This document shows positions 1-8,981 of a DNA stretch of 61,657 nucleotides, piece by piece. The notes beneath the pieces were generated by a model. It was given only the letters and a program-made list of their open reading frames with translations, was not told the origin of the DNA and did no database searches. How positions within the stretch are numbered: the first letter of the stretch is position 1; each line of letters begins with the position of its first letter. The stretch spans positions 1-61,657 of the forward strand of contig JAHFQX010000014.1 in the NCBI GenBank assembly GCA_023259135.1. The letters run 5' to 3'. Both the position numbers and the translations under genes were made by a program. This DNA comes from Betaproteobacteria bacterium (GTDB lineage: Bacteria > Pseudomonadota > Gammaproteobacteria > Burkholderiales > JAHFQX01).

Positions 1-326
<326 letters not shown>

Positions 327-388
327 CGCAGACGAGCAGGTGCGGCTCCGGCGCGTTTTCCCGATGCCTTGCCGCCCGCCCCCGTTTG

Positions 389-412
389 TGACTACAATTC
401 AAAATGTAGTCA
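389..412. promoter_or_regulatory. palindromic operator and promoter of the toxin-antitoxin pair
   Basis: TGACTACA (389-396) and TGTAGTCA (405-412) form a perfect 8-bp inverted repeat with an 8-base spacer. A TACAAT -10-like hexamer (393-398) lies within it, 30 bases before the antitoxin ATG. A palindrome over the promoter is typical of autorepression by a Phd/YefM antitoxin. The match is seen in sequence; the operator role is inferred. Confidence 0.6.
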
Positions 413-427
413 TATCGGGGGAGGCCC

Positions 428-718
428 ATGGAAATCTCGGTTCGCGATCTGAAAAGCCGCCTGTCCGAAACCCTGCGCCGGGTGGCCGACGGCGAGGAAA
501 TCATCGTGACGTCGCACGGCAAGGCGGTGGCGCGACTGGTGCCTCCGCGCGCCCGGCGTCGCGCCGTCTCGGCGGAGGCGGAGGCGATCGCCCGCTTTCG
601 GGGCCTTGCCTGGGTGCGTCCGGGAAGCGGCAGGAAGCCTGCGTTGCCGAAACCGCTGATCCGGATCGGGAAGGGCGAAAAGACGCTGGCGGAGATCGTG
701 AGCGAACAGCGCGGATGA
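428..718 (+). CDS. type II antitoxin, Phd/YefM family
   Basis: The 96-residue protein opens MEISVRDLKSRLSETLRRVADGEEIIVTSHGKAVARLVP, the classic Phd/YefM fold: a short strand, a helix with LKxxLSxxLRxVxxGE, and the IxVTxxGKPVAxL-type strand that forms the DNA-binding dimer. The C-terminal 45 residues are basic and proline-rich and would wrap the toxin. The ATG at 428 follows a strong GGGGGAGG ribosome site (417-424). The stop overlaps the toxin start (ATGA), so the two are translationally coupled. It should neutralise the PIN toxin downstream and repress its own promoter through the palindrome at 389-412. Confidence 0.88.
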   Translation: MEISVRDLKSRLSETLRRVADGEEIIVTSHGKAVARLVPPRARRRAVSAEAEAIARFRGLAWVRPGSGRKPALPKPLIRIGKGEKTLAEIVSEQRG

Positions 719-1146
719 TCGTCTACCTGGACACCTCCGCCCTGGTAAAGTTGTTCGTGGAGGAAGCGTACTCGGACCGTGTCCGGCAGGCGGTCTCCGG
801 GGCGCGGTCGGTCGCCACGCATGCGATCGCCTACGTCGAGGCCTGCGCCGCGTTCGCGCGAGCGGCCCACGCCCGCGGCACCGACGCGCTGTTCCCCGCC
901 TTGCGCAGGAATCTCGACATCCAATGGGAAGCGTGGGAGATACTGAACGTGACCGAGCCGCTGATTCGCCGCGCGGCCGATCTGGCCGGGCGCTGCCGCC
1001 TGCGGGGCTATGACAGCCTCCATCTCGCCGCCGCCGAATCGACGTTTGAGGTTTTCCGCGGTCATGTGCCGTTTCATTTTGCAGTGTTCGACGGGCAACT
1101 GACCGATGCGGCGAGGCAGATTGGAATCCCGTTGCTCGAAGCGTAG
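715..1146 (+). CDS. vapC: type II toxin, PIN-domain ribonuclease (VapC family)
   Basis: 143 residues beginning MIVYLDTSALVKLFVEE, the usual VapC N-terminus with the first catalytic Asp in LDTSALVK. A conserved Glu follows in AIAYVEACAAFARA, and later RGYDSLHLAAAE gives the further acidic residues of the PIN active site. VapC toxins are Mg-dependent endoribonucleases, many cutting tRNA or rRNA. The ATG at 715 overlaps the antitoxin stop by four bases, so the longer in-frame reading from 340 is not the toxin start. The length is close to the family norm and the pair looks intact. Its position between two diverged copies of a repeat, next to cas3, suggests later arrival in an older accessory region. 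Confidence 0.9.
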   Translation: MIVYLDTSALVKLFVEEAYSDRVRQAVSGARSVATHAIAYVEACAAFARAAHARGTDALFPALRRNLDIQWEAWEILNVTEPLIRRAADLAGRCRLRGYDSLHLAAAESTFEVFRGHVPFHFAVFDGQLTDAARQIGIPLLEA

Positions 1147-1742
1147 CGCTTCGCCACCGGGCGCAAGGCGACAGCCGCCGGGATGACGCATGAGCAAGCC
1201 CTCTTCTTCGAAGGCATCCAGGACTGACTGGAAGCGCGTTGATGCGCTTCGAGACAGGGAGAGCGATTTGTCGGACAACCCGGAGGCCACTCCGGAAATG
1301 TTCGCGAAGACGATCGTCCGCCACGGATTGGTTTCCGCTCCGTCTTTGTCCTGGCGGGTCTGCCGCAGGATGGCCCGCTGCAAACACTCTCCGTAGTTCA
1401 TCGTTCGCTGCCGTCTGACGGCATCCAGGAAAGCTCCGGCGCCTACAACCGTCGCGCCGCCGGCTCGCCGGGGTCGGGGGTCGGGTCCACATCCGGCAGC
1501 TTGAGGATGCGCGTGGCCAGGTGAGGCGCCAGGTCGGCGTAGCTAAGGACGCCGAGCATGGTAGTCAGGTAACGGGTTGCCGAGCGAGGCGGTCGAGTTC
1601 CCGCTCCAGCATGCGCAACTGCGGGTACTGCATATTGTTCGCATTCTGCGGTATTCATGATATCCCCAGCCCTGCACTATATTACGGCTTGCACGTCCAA
1701 TACGTTTCCCCAGTTGGATAAGCGAGTTGCCAAGATGCGGAC
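1147..1742. other. no convincing gene; degenerate accessory DNA
   Basis: The second repeat copy (1393-1456) lies here. Minus-strand frames start at 1401 (MNYGECLQRA, like the Cas3 N-terminus, then unlike it) and at 1658 (71 codons ending at 1443). A 22-codon minus-strand frame (1633-1565) has a plausible composition but no ribosome site. I read the stretch as the remains of older genes. Confidence 0.5.
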
Positions 1743-2131
1743 TCAAACCACCAGCCAAATCTCCACTCTCACCCGCTCCCACCGATCGCGGGTCTGTCGA
1801 AGCGCGGCGATCGCACTTCTAGTCGCTCTCCCCGATCGAGCATCTGGGCAATCGCGGTGTTTTCGACCCGCGGCACATAACCCAGCTTCCGCCCCCGCCA
1901 GTCCACCCGCACCGCTCGGCTGTCATAGGGATTCTCCGGCTCCCGGACGAGGGCCAGGGCATCACTTTCGGCGAGATCGGACCACAGGCGTTCCCCCTCG
2001 TGGTACTGGAACCCAGCGACGAGCGAAACCTGGAGCAGGACGCTTCTCGGAGCGCGGGCGAGCGCCGGCGCGGGCAGCGCGAGCAGCCCCGCCACCTCGG
2101 CGATCATGCGCAGGAAATTGCGGCCCTCCAT
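1743..2131 (-). pseudogene. HIRAN-domain protein with signal peptide, frameshifted near the 3' end
   Basis: From the ATG at 2131 the frame reads a hydrophobic leader ending ALPAPALARA and then the HIRAN motif VAGFQYHEGERLWSDLAE, LVREPENPYDSRAV, WRGRKLGYVPR and IAQMLDRGERLEV. HIRAN domains bind DNA ends when joined to helicases; small secreted versions have no firm role that I know of. In this frame the protein stops early, at 1769, after an unrelated tail. One frame over, starting at about 1812, the DNA encodes IAALRQTRDRWERV and IWLVV with a stop at 1743-1745, which is the ending I expect for this family. A single lost base at about 1809-1815 explains this, so it is either a pseudogene or a sequence error. 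The start is supported only by family length. Confidence 0.7.
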
Positions 2132-2324
2132 GATTTTTCTGCTTTCGTTGCGTCCACGCCAATTATCGCTCAGCCACTGGCTCAAAACGTGAGCCTGCCC
2201 CCATCCCCGGCGCTTGGAACTTGGAACGTAAACAACCGCCAGGGGTCGCCCGCGTATTCCACGCATTTCGAGTACGCCGCTCCGCCCGGAACCGTGCGGA
2301 CGGGGTGCCGGAGCGGAGCGATGC

Positions 2325-3104
2325 TCAGCCGCCGATGGCGGTCCAGTTGAAGCCGGCGTCCACGTAGACGATCTCGCCGGTCATGCCGCTGGCCAGGTCG
2401 CTGCATAGGAAGGCCGCGGCGTTGCCGACCTCGTCGATGGTGACATTGCGTTTCAGGGCGGATTGGCTGGCCACCGTTCCGAAAATTTTCTGGAAATCGC
2501 CGATGCCGGCCGCCGCCAGGGTCTTGATGGGGCCCGCCGAAATGCCGTTGACCCGGATGCCCTTGCCGCCCAGGCTGTAGGCCATGTAGCGGACGTTGGC
2601 TTCCAGACTGGCCTTGGCCAGACCCATCACGTTGTAGTTGGGCAGCGCTCGCACCGCGCCCAGGTAAGTCAGCGTCAGCAAGGCGGCGTTGCGGCCCTCC
2701 ATCATCGGCAGCCCGGCCTTGGCCAAGGCGGCGAAGCTGTAGGAGCTGATGTCGTGGGCTACCCGGAAAGCCTCTCGATTGACCTTCTCCAGGTAATTGC
2801 CGTCCAGGGCCTCGCGGGGCGCGAAGGCAATGGAGTGGATGATGCCGTCCAGCCCATTCCAGAGCTTGCCCAGCTCGGCGAACAGCGCCTCGATCTCGCC
2901 ATCGCTGGCCACGTCGCAGGGAAACACTTGGTCGCAGCCGAATTCCTGAGCCAAGCCCAGCACCCGGTCCCGCACCCGCTCCCCCTGGTAGGTGAACGCC
3001 AGTTGCGCCCCTTCCCGCTTCATGGCCTTGGCGACGCCGTAGGCGATGGAGCGGTTGCTGAGCATGCCGGTGATGAGGATGTTTTTACCGTCGAGAAATC
3101 CCAT
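2325..3104 (-). CDS. fabI: enoyl-[acyl-carrier-protein] reductase (NADH)
   Basis: 259 residues, full length. FabI carries out the last reduction in each round of type II fatty acid synthesis, trans-2-enoyl-ACP to acyl-ACP, in the cytoplasm. The start [25 protein letters not shown] holds the FabI-type nucleotide-binding turn (GxxxxxSIAxG rather than the classic GxxxGxG). The catalytic Y-x6-K is seen in [13 protein letters not shown]. The ending [14 protein letters not shown] is typical. I chose the ATG at 3104 because AAAGGGGCAG precedes it and the family starts there; an open frame reaches back to 3209 but would overlap the divergent gene. The latter's start is 103 bases away, so the two promoters share the gap. 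Confidence 0.96.
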   Translation of the reverse strand: MGFLDGKNILITGMLSNRSIAYGVAKAMKREGAQLAFTYQGERVRDRVLGLAQEFGCDQVFPCDVASDGEIEALFAELGKLWNGLDGIIHSIAFAPREALDGNYLEKVNREAFRVAHDISSYSFAALAKAGLPMMEGRNAALLTLTYLGAVRALPNYNVMGLAKASLEANVRYMAYSLGGKGIRVNGISAGPIKTLAAAGIGDFQKIFGTVASQSALKRNVTIDEVGNAAAFLCSDLASGMTGEIVYVDAGFNWTAIGG

Positions 3105-3207
3105 GAGCTGCCCCTTTGTTGTGGTCGCGGCATTATAGCGGAAGCCGAGCGGGGTGAGGCCCGCGGCCCGCTGCAACCCGCGGTTTTCGGCTACACTGTG
3201 CCACGCC

Positions 3208-5355
3208 ATGAAGCCCCCTTTCCACCGCGCCCTCTGCCTGGTCTGGCTCCTCGCTCTGGGAGCTTGCGGCGACGCGCCGTGGAACAGCCCCTATCCGGCC
3301 TCGGAAGCCGGCAGCAACATCCTCTATTCCGCCTTCACCGAGCGCCCCAAACACCTGGACCCGGCCCAGTCCTACAGCGAGAACGAGGCTGTCTTCAACG
3401 CCCAGATCTATCAGCCGCCCCTGCAATACCATTATTACCGGCGGCCTTATAGCTTGATCCCCTTCGCCGCCGAGGCCGTGCCGCGGCCCAAGCTGTACGC
3501 CGCCGACGGCCGCCGCCTGCCGGACGACGCGCCCCAGGCGGCCTACAGCGTTTATGAAATCCGCATCAAGCCCGGCATCCGCTACCAGCCCCACCCGGCC
3601 TTCGCCAAGGACTCAGCCGGCCGGTCGGCCTATGACTCCCTGGGCCCCAAAGACCTGGAAAAAATTTTCACCTTGGCGGATTTTCCGCTGACCGGCAGCC
3701 GTGAATTGGTGGCCGCGGATTACGTCCATCAGATCAAGCGGCTGGCCCACCCCCGGCTGCATTCCCCCATCTTCGGGCTGATGAGCGGCTATATCGTGGG
3801 GCTAAAGGAACTGGCCGCGGCGCTGGAGCGGGCTCCCAAAGACGGTTACCTGGATCTGGGCCGTTATTCCCTGGAAGGCGCCCAGGTGGTGGACCGCTAC
3901 ACCTACCGGATCACCCTCAAGGGCAAATATCCCCAATTCGTCTATTGGCTGGCGATGCCGTTCTTCGCCCCGGTGCCGGAAGAAGTGGAGCGCTTCTATG
4001 CCCAGCCGGGCATGGCGGAGAAAAATCTCACCCTGGATTGGTATCCGGTGGGCAGCGGCCCCTACATGCTCACCGTCAACGACCCCAACCGCCGCATGGT
4101 GCTGGAGCGCAATCCCTATTATTCCGGCGAGACTTTCCCCGCCGAGGGCGAGCCCGGCGACGCCGCCGCCGGTTTATTGAAGGACGCCGGCCGGCCGCTG
4201 CCCTTCATCGACAAGGCCGTGTTCAGCCTGGAAAAGGAAGGCATCCCCTACTGGAACAAGTTCCTGCAAGGTTATTACGACGCTTCGGGCATCGGCTCCG
4301 ACAACTTCGACCAAGCCATCCAGATCGGCAGCGCGGGAGACATCGCCCTGACCGACGAGATGCGGGACAAGGGCATCCGGCTGACCACGGCGGTGGCCCC
4401 CACCGACATCTACATGGGCTTCAACTGGCTGGACCCGGTGGTGGGCGGCGGCGGCGGCGAGCGCGCCCGCAAGCTGCGGCTGGCCATTTCCATCGCGGTG
4501 GATCACGAGGAATACATCAGCATCTTCGCCAACGGCCGCGGCGTCCCGGCTCAAGGCCCGCTGCCGCCGGGCATCTTTGGCGCCCGGACGGGAGCGGACG
4601 GCATCAATCCCCACGTCTACGACTGGGTGAACGGCGCCCCGGCGCGCAAGCCCCTGGCGGAAGCCAAACGGCTGCTGGCCGAGGCCGGCTACCCGGAGGG
4701 CGCCGATGCCCAGACCGGCAAGCCCCTGGTGCTCAATCTGGACACCACCGCCCGCGGCGCCGACGACAAGGCCCGGCTCGACTGGCTGCGCAAGCAGTTC
4801 GCCAAGCTCAACGTGCAATTGGTGATCCGCGCCACCGACTACAACCGCTTCCAGGACAAGATCCGCAAGGGCAACGCGCAGATTTTCCAATGGGGCTGGA
4901 ACGCCGACTATCCCGATCCGGAAAATTTCCTGTTCCTGCTCCACAGCCTGCAAAGCCGGGTGGCATACCAGGGAGAGAATTCCGCCAACTATGCCAACCC
5001 CGAATACGACCGGCTGTTCGAGCAAATAAAGAACATGGAAAACGGCCCCGAACGCCAGGCCCTGATCGACCGCATGCTGGACATCGCCCGGCGGGATGCG
5101 CCGTGGGTATGGGGCTTCCACCCCAAGGAATACACCCTGGTTCATGGCTGGATGTTCAACCAGAAGCCCAATCAGATGGCCCGCAACGGCCTCAAATACC
5201 AGCGCATCGATCCCGCGCTGCGGGACATCCAGCGGCGGGAATGGAACCGTCCGGTACTGTGGCCCCTGGCGGCGGCCGCCCTGCTGCTTGCCCTCATCGC
5301 CGCCCCAGCACTCATCGCCTACCGCCGCCGCGAGCGGGCCAGCGCCACCGCCTAG
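3208..5355 (+). CDS. ABC transporter substrate-binding lipoprotein, family 5 (peptide/oligopeptide type), with C-terminal membrane anchor
   Basis: 715 residues. The N-terminus ([22 protein letters not shown]) is a lipoprotein signal with lipobox LGAC. The body is a family 5 solute-binding protein: [15 protein letters not shown] near the start, [28 protein letters not shown] in the middle, then [21 protein letters not shown] and [10 protein letters not shown], and late [22 protein letters not shown]. Unusually, after the binding domain comes a hydrophobic segment ([21 protein letters not shown]) with a basic tail, so the protein may be anchored at both ends. The ATG at 3208 was chosen because it opens directly on the signal peptide. 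No permease or ATPase gene lies beside it, so its transporter partner and ligand are unknown. Confidence 0.85.
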   Translation: MKPPFHRALCLVWLLALGACGDAPWNSPYPASEAGSNILYSAFTERPKHLDPAQSYSENEAVFNAQIYQPPLQYHYYRRPYSLIPFAAEAVPRPKLYAADGRRLPDDAPQAAYSVYEIRIKPGIRYQPHPAFAKDSAGRSAYDSLGPKDLEKIFTLADFPLTGSRELVAADYVHQIKRLAHPRLHSPIFGLMSGYIVGLKELAAALERAPKDGYLDLGRYSLEGAQVVDRYTYRITLKGKYPQFVYWLAMPFFAPVPEEVERFYAQPGMAEKNLTLDWYPVGSGPYMLTVNDPNRRMVLERNPYYSGETFPAEGEPGDAAAGLLKDAGRPLPFIDKAVFSLEKEGIPYWNKFLQGYYDASGIGSDNFDQAIQIGSAGDIALTDEMRDKGIRLTTAVAPTDIYMGFNWLDPVVGGGGGERARKLRLAISIAVDHEEYISIFANGRGVPAQGPLPPGIFGARTGADGINPHVYDWVNGAPARKPLAEAKRLLAEAGYPEGADAQTGKPLVLNLDTTARGADDKARLDWLRKQFAKLNVQLVIRATDYNRFQDKIRKGNAQIFQWGWNADYPDPENFLFLLHSLQSRVAYQGENSANYANPEYDRLFEQIKNMENGPERQALIDRMLDIARRDAPWVWGFHPKEYTLVHGWMFNQKPNQMARNGLKYQRIDPALRDIQRREWNRPVLWPLAAAALLLALIAAPALIAYRRRERASATA

Positions 5356-5395
5356 CTCATCGTCTCCAATTCCCGCGCAGACGCCGGCTTGACGA

Positions 5396-7717
5396 TTAAT
5401 CGAGGGGAGATTCCGCAGCCGGCAACGGGCCCAACTCGCCGTTCTCAGCCGCCAGGCAGCTCCGCACTTGCTTCGCCGCCGCCACCATGCGGCTCAACGC
5501 CGCCTCCACCTCGGGCCAGCCCCGGGTCTTCAGGCCGCAGTCGGGATTGACCCACAACCGCTCCGGGGGGATCACTTCGGCGGCCTTCTCCAGCAGCCGG
5601 ACCATTTCCTCCGGCGACGGCACCCGGGGAGAATGGATGTCATAGACGCCAGGGCCGATATCGTTGGGATAGCGGAACTCGCGGAATGCCTCCAGCAACT
5701 CCATATCCGAGCGGGAGGTTTCGATGGTGATGACGTCCGCGTCCAGCGCGGCGATGGCGGGCAGGATATCGTTGAACTCCGAATAACACATATGGGTGTG
5801 GATCTGGGTGGTATCGGCCACGCCGCAGGATGCCGCCTTGAAAGCCCCCACCGCCCAGTCCAGGTATCCGGCCCACTCCGCCCGCTTCAAAGGCAGTCCC
5901 TCGCGAAATGCCGGCTCGTCGATCTGGATAATGCGAATACCGGCTTTTTCCAGATCCGCCACTTCGTCCCGCAGCGCCAAGGCGATCTGCAAGGCAGTGG
6001 CGGCCCGCGGCTGATCGTCCCGCACGAAGGCCCATTGCAGCATGGTCACCGGGCCGGTCAGCATGCCCTTCACCGGCTTTTCGGTCAGGCTCTGGGCGTA
6101 GCCGCTCCAATCCACCGTAATCGGCTCCGGGCGGGAAACATCGCCGTAGATGATGGGCGGCTTCACGCAGCGGGAACCATAGCTTTGCACCCAGCCGCCT
6201 TCGGTAAAGGCGAAACCCGACAGATGCTCGGCAAAGTATTCCACCATGTCGTTGCGTTCCGCCTCGCCATGGACCAGCACGTCCAGCCCGCAGCTTTCCT
6301 GCCGGCGAATGGCATCGGCGATCTCCTCCCGCATCCGCTCCAGGTAAGCGAGAAAGCCGATGCGGCCCTGCTTGAAAGCGGCTCGCACCGAACGGATTCC
6401 GGCGGTCTGGGGAAACGAGCCGATGGTGGTGGTCGGCAACAGGGGCAACCGGAATGCCTGCCGCTGCCGCTCGATGCGGACAGGAAAATCCGAAGCTCGC
6501 CGAAAATCAGCCTCGGCCAGCGCGGCAACGCGTTGCCGCACCGCCTCGTTGCGAACGCGGCGAGCGGCCCGACGCCCCCCGGCCCCTCGGGCGGATGCTT
6601 CGAGAGCCGCGGCCACCGCGTCACCGCCTTGCTCCAGCCCACGCTTGAGGGTGACGACTTCTTCCATCTTCTGCGCCGCGAAGGCCAGCCAGCCACGCAG
6701 CTCTGGATCCAGCTTCGATTCCGGCCGGAGATCCACCGGCACATGCAGCAGCGAGCAGCTCGGCGCCAGCCACAGGCGATCCCCCAGTCTCTCGCGCACC
6801 GCGGCAAGGCGCGACAGAATGGGCCTAAGGTCGGCCCGCCATATGTTGCGGCCGTCGATCACCCCGGCGGAAAGCACCCGCCGTTGCGGGTATTCCCGGA
6901 CAAACTCCTCCAATTGCTCCGGCGCCCGCGCGCAATCCAGGTGCAGGCCGGACACCGGCAACCGGTGCAACCATTCACCCCGCCGCGCCACTTCTCCGAA
7001 GTAGGTCGCCAGCAAGATGGGCGGGGCCACGGCGGCCAGCGCGGCATAGGCCGGAAGAAATCCCTCCAGCCATTCCGGACCCAGGTCGAGGGCCAGAATA
7101 GGCTCGTCCATCTGCACCCACTCCACCCCCAAGGATTTGAAGCCGGCCAATATCCGCTGATACGCGGCCGACAGCTCGGGGAGTAGCTCCAGACGGGAAA
7201 AGCCCCGCTGTTTCTCCTTGCCGAGATACAGAAAGCTCAAGGGTCCCAGCAGCACCGGCTTAGGCCGGAATCCCAGCGCGATGGCCTCCTCGATTTCGTC
7301 CGGCAGCCAATTCCTCCCTCCCGGAAACCGGGTTTGGCGGGTGAATTCCGGCACCAGATAGTGATAGTTGGTATCGAACCACTTGGTCATCTCCATGGCC
7401 GGCTGGGCGGGGCTGCCCCGGGCCGCGGCGAAATACTGGCCCAGGGTCAGCCGGCCGGGATCGAAGCCGAAGCGTTCCGGCAGCGCCCCCAGCAGGGCGC
7501 AAGTACTGAGAACCTGGTCGTACCAGGCAAAATCCCCAACCGCCACAAAATCCAATCCGGCTTCCCGCTGCATGCGCCAATGGCGTTGCCGCAGCTCCCG
7601 GCCCGTCTCCCGCAAGGCCGGCTCGTCGCTCTCGCCCCGCCAGAAAGCCTCCAAGGCAAACTTCAACTCCCGCCCCGCGCCGATGCGGGGAAAACCCAGT
7701 ATGTGCGCAACAGTCAT
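5396..7717 (-). CDS. metE: cobalamin-independent methionine synthase (5-methyltetrahydropteroyltriglutamate-homocysteine methyltransferase)
   Basis: 773 residues, normal for MetE. It transfers the methyl group of methyltetrahydrofolate (triglutamate) to homocysteine without B12. The N-terminal domain starts [23 protein letters not shown]. The C-terminal catalytic domain begins [15 protein letters not shown] and carries the zinc ligands in [14 protein letters not shown] (His, Cys) and in [11 protein letters not shown] (Cys), with the Glu in [15 protein letters not shown]. The ATG at 7717 follows GGAGAGGGGC. It is divergent from metR across 89 bases, the usual arrangement for MetR activation in response to homocysteine. 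Confidence 0.97.
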   Translation of the reverse strand: MTVAHILGFPRIGAGRELKFALEAFWRGESDEPALRETGRELRQRHWRMQREAGLDFVAVGDFAWYDQVLSTCALLGALPERFGFDPGRLTLGQYFAAARGSPAQPAMEMTKWFDTNYHYLVPEFTRQTRFPGGRNWLPDEIEEAIALGFRPKPVLLGPLSFLYLGKEKQRGFSRLELLPELSAAYQRILAGFKSLGVEWVQMDEPILALDLGPEWLEGFLPAYAALAAVAPPILLATYFGEVARRGEWLHRLPVSGLHLDCARAPEQLEEFVREYPQRRVLSAGVIDGRNIWRADLRPILSRLAAVRERLGDRLWLAPSCSLLHVPVDLRPESKLDPELRGWLAFAAQKMEEVVTLKRGLEQGGDAVAAALEASARGAGGRRAARRVRNEAVRQRVAALAEADFRRASDFPVRIERQRQAFRLPLLPTTTIGSFPQTAGIRSVRAAFKQGRIGFLAYLERMREEIADAIRRQESCGLDVLVHGEAERNDMVEYFAEHLSGFAFTEGGWVQSYGSRCVKPPIIYGDVSRPEPITVDWSGYAQSLTEKPVKGMLTGPVTMLQWAFVRDDQPRAATALQIALALRDEVADLEKAGIRIIQIDEPAFREGLPLKRAEWAGYLDWAVGAFKAASCGVADTTQIHTHMCYSEFNDILPAIAALDADVITIETSRSDMELLEAFREFRYPNDIGPGVYDIHSPRVPSPEEMVRLLEKAAEVIPPERLWVNPDCGLKTRGWPEVEAALSRMVAAAKQVRSCLAAENGELGPLPAAESPLD

Positions 7718-7794
7718 GCCCCTCTCCGTATTCGGAAACTGGCATGTTGCGACGGAGGGGATTATGATTCAAACGATATTTTTTACATTTCTCA

Positions 7795-7807
7795 TTAAAT
7801 TTTTTCA
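7795..7807. promoter_or_regulatory. possible MetR-binding site in the metE-metR gap
   Basis: The known MetR consensus is TGAA-N5-TTCA. Here TTAA-ATTTT-TTCA matches seven of the eight defined bases and touches the metR start codon. The whole 89-bp gap is strikingly AT-rich for this genome. The assignment is tentative because no second site is clear. Confidence 0.35.
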
Positions 7808-8730
7808 TGATCCAATCCATCCTGGAGCTGCGTCATCTGCGCACCCTGGCGGCCCTGCGGGATAGCGGCAGCGTCTCCCGGGCCGCGGAACTGCTCAACC
7901 TGACCCAATCCGCCCTCTCCCATCAGCTCAGGCTGCTGGAGGAGCAATACGGAGCGCCCCTGTTCGAGCGCAAGAGCGTCCCGATCCAATTCAGCCCCGC
8001 CGGCCTGCGCTTGCTGCAACTGGCGGACGGCCTGTTGCCCCGGGTCAGCGAAGCCGAGCGAGACATCGCCCGGCTGGCCCAGGGCATGACCGGGCAACTG
8101 CGCATCGCCGTGGAATGCCATACCTGCTTCGATTGGCTGATGCCGGCGATAGACGAATTCCGCCGCCGCTGGCCGGAGGTGGAATTGGACATCGTCTCGG
8201 GTTTCCACGCCGATCCCGTGGAACTGTTGCGCGGGCGGCGCGCCGATTTGGCGATTGTCTCGGAACGGGATGCCGCCGAGCCCGTGCATTATTTCCCATT
8301 GTTCCGGTTCGAGATCGTGGCGTTGCTGGCCCAGGGCCACCCCCTGGAAGCCCGCCCCCACCTCACCCCCAGGGATTTCATCGGCCAGACCTTGATCACC
8401 TACCCGGTCCCCGACGATATGCTGGACATCATGCGCAAGGTGCTGACGCCCCGGGGCATCAATCCGACGCGGCGCACCGCGGAGCTCACCATCGTGATTC
8501 TGCAATTGGTGGCCAGCCGCCGTGGCCTGGCGGCGCTGCCGCGCTGGGCGGTGCAATCCTACCTGGACCGGGATTACGTCGTTCCCAAGCCCATCGGCAA
8601 ATCTGGATTGTCCGGGGAACTGTTCGCCGCCTGCCCTCCCAGTCTGGCCAGCCAGCCCTTCATGGAAGATTTCGTCGTCATCGTCCGGGAAAGCTCTTTC
8701 CTCAATCTGCGGGGAATCGAGTTGTTATAA
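7807..8730 (+). CDS. metR: LysR-family transcriptional regulator MetR
   Basis: 307 residues. The N-terminal winged helix-turn-helix reads LRHLRTLAALRDSGSVSRAAELLNLTQSALSHQLRLLEEQYGAPLFERK, and the substrate-binding domain begins near GQLRIAVECHTCFDWLMPAIDEFR, wording I associate with MetR rather than other LysR proteins. MetR senses homocysteine and activates metE and itself. Divergence from metE supports this. The ATG at 7807 lacks a clear Shine-Dalgarno sequence, as the DNA before it is almost all A/T, so the start is based on the family's N-terminus. Confidence 0.92.
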   Translation: MIQSILELRHLRTLAALRDSGSVSRAAELLNLTQSALSHQLRLLEEQYGAPLFERKSVPIQFSPAGLRLLQLADGLLPRVSEAERDIARLAQGMTGQLRIAVECHTCFDWLMPAIDEFRRRWPEVELDIVSGFHADPVELLRGRRADLAIVSERDAAEPVHYFPLFRFEIVALLAQGHPLEARPHLTPRDFIGQTLITYPVPDDMLDIMRKVLTPRGINPTRRTAELTIVILQLVASRRGLAALPRWAVQSYLDRDYVVPKPIGKSGLSGELFAACPPSLASQPFMEDFVVIVRESSFLNLRGIELL

Positions 8731-8862
8731 AGGGGATAGCGCCGCCACGCCGTTCCTCGGCAATCTTGCTTCCTCCACCCCCAAACCGGATGGATCGTCT
8801 ACCCTCTGGCATTTTCCCGGTTTGCCTTTCGCATTCGGTGGATTCACGGCAGAATGTGGCTT

Positions 8863-8891
8863 TTGGCAAGACTGATGCGAGTTTGAATAAT
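8863..8891 (+). promoter_or_regulatory. candidate promoter before the histidine kinase
   Basis: TTGGCA (8863-8868), 17 bases, AATAAT (8886-8891) fits a housekeeping promoter. The same DNA also shows a GG-N10-GC spacing (8865-8878), but TTGC is replaced by ATGC, so I prefer the sigma-70 reading. The rest of the 250-base gap after metR shows no gene. Confidence 0.35.
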
Positions 8892-8981
8892 TTATTTTAA
8901 GGGAGCGTCGCAAGACTTTCCGGTTCCGGCGCCCCGGCCCGTGGGGTGCGCCATCCGAACCAGAAGCTGTCCTGCCCCATC

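Noticed and set aside
7718-7806. Riboswitch before metE
   Set aside because: The gap is only 89 bases and AT-rich with no SAM or cobalamin riboswitch core; the divergent metR explains control.
8865-8878. Sigma-54 promoter before the histidine kinase
   Set aside because: The GG-N10-GC spacing is right but TTGC is ATGC, and a sigma-70 pair fits the same DNA as well.
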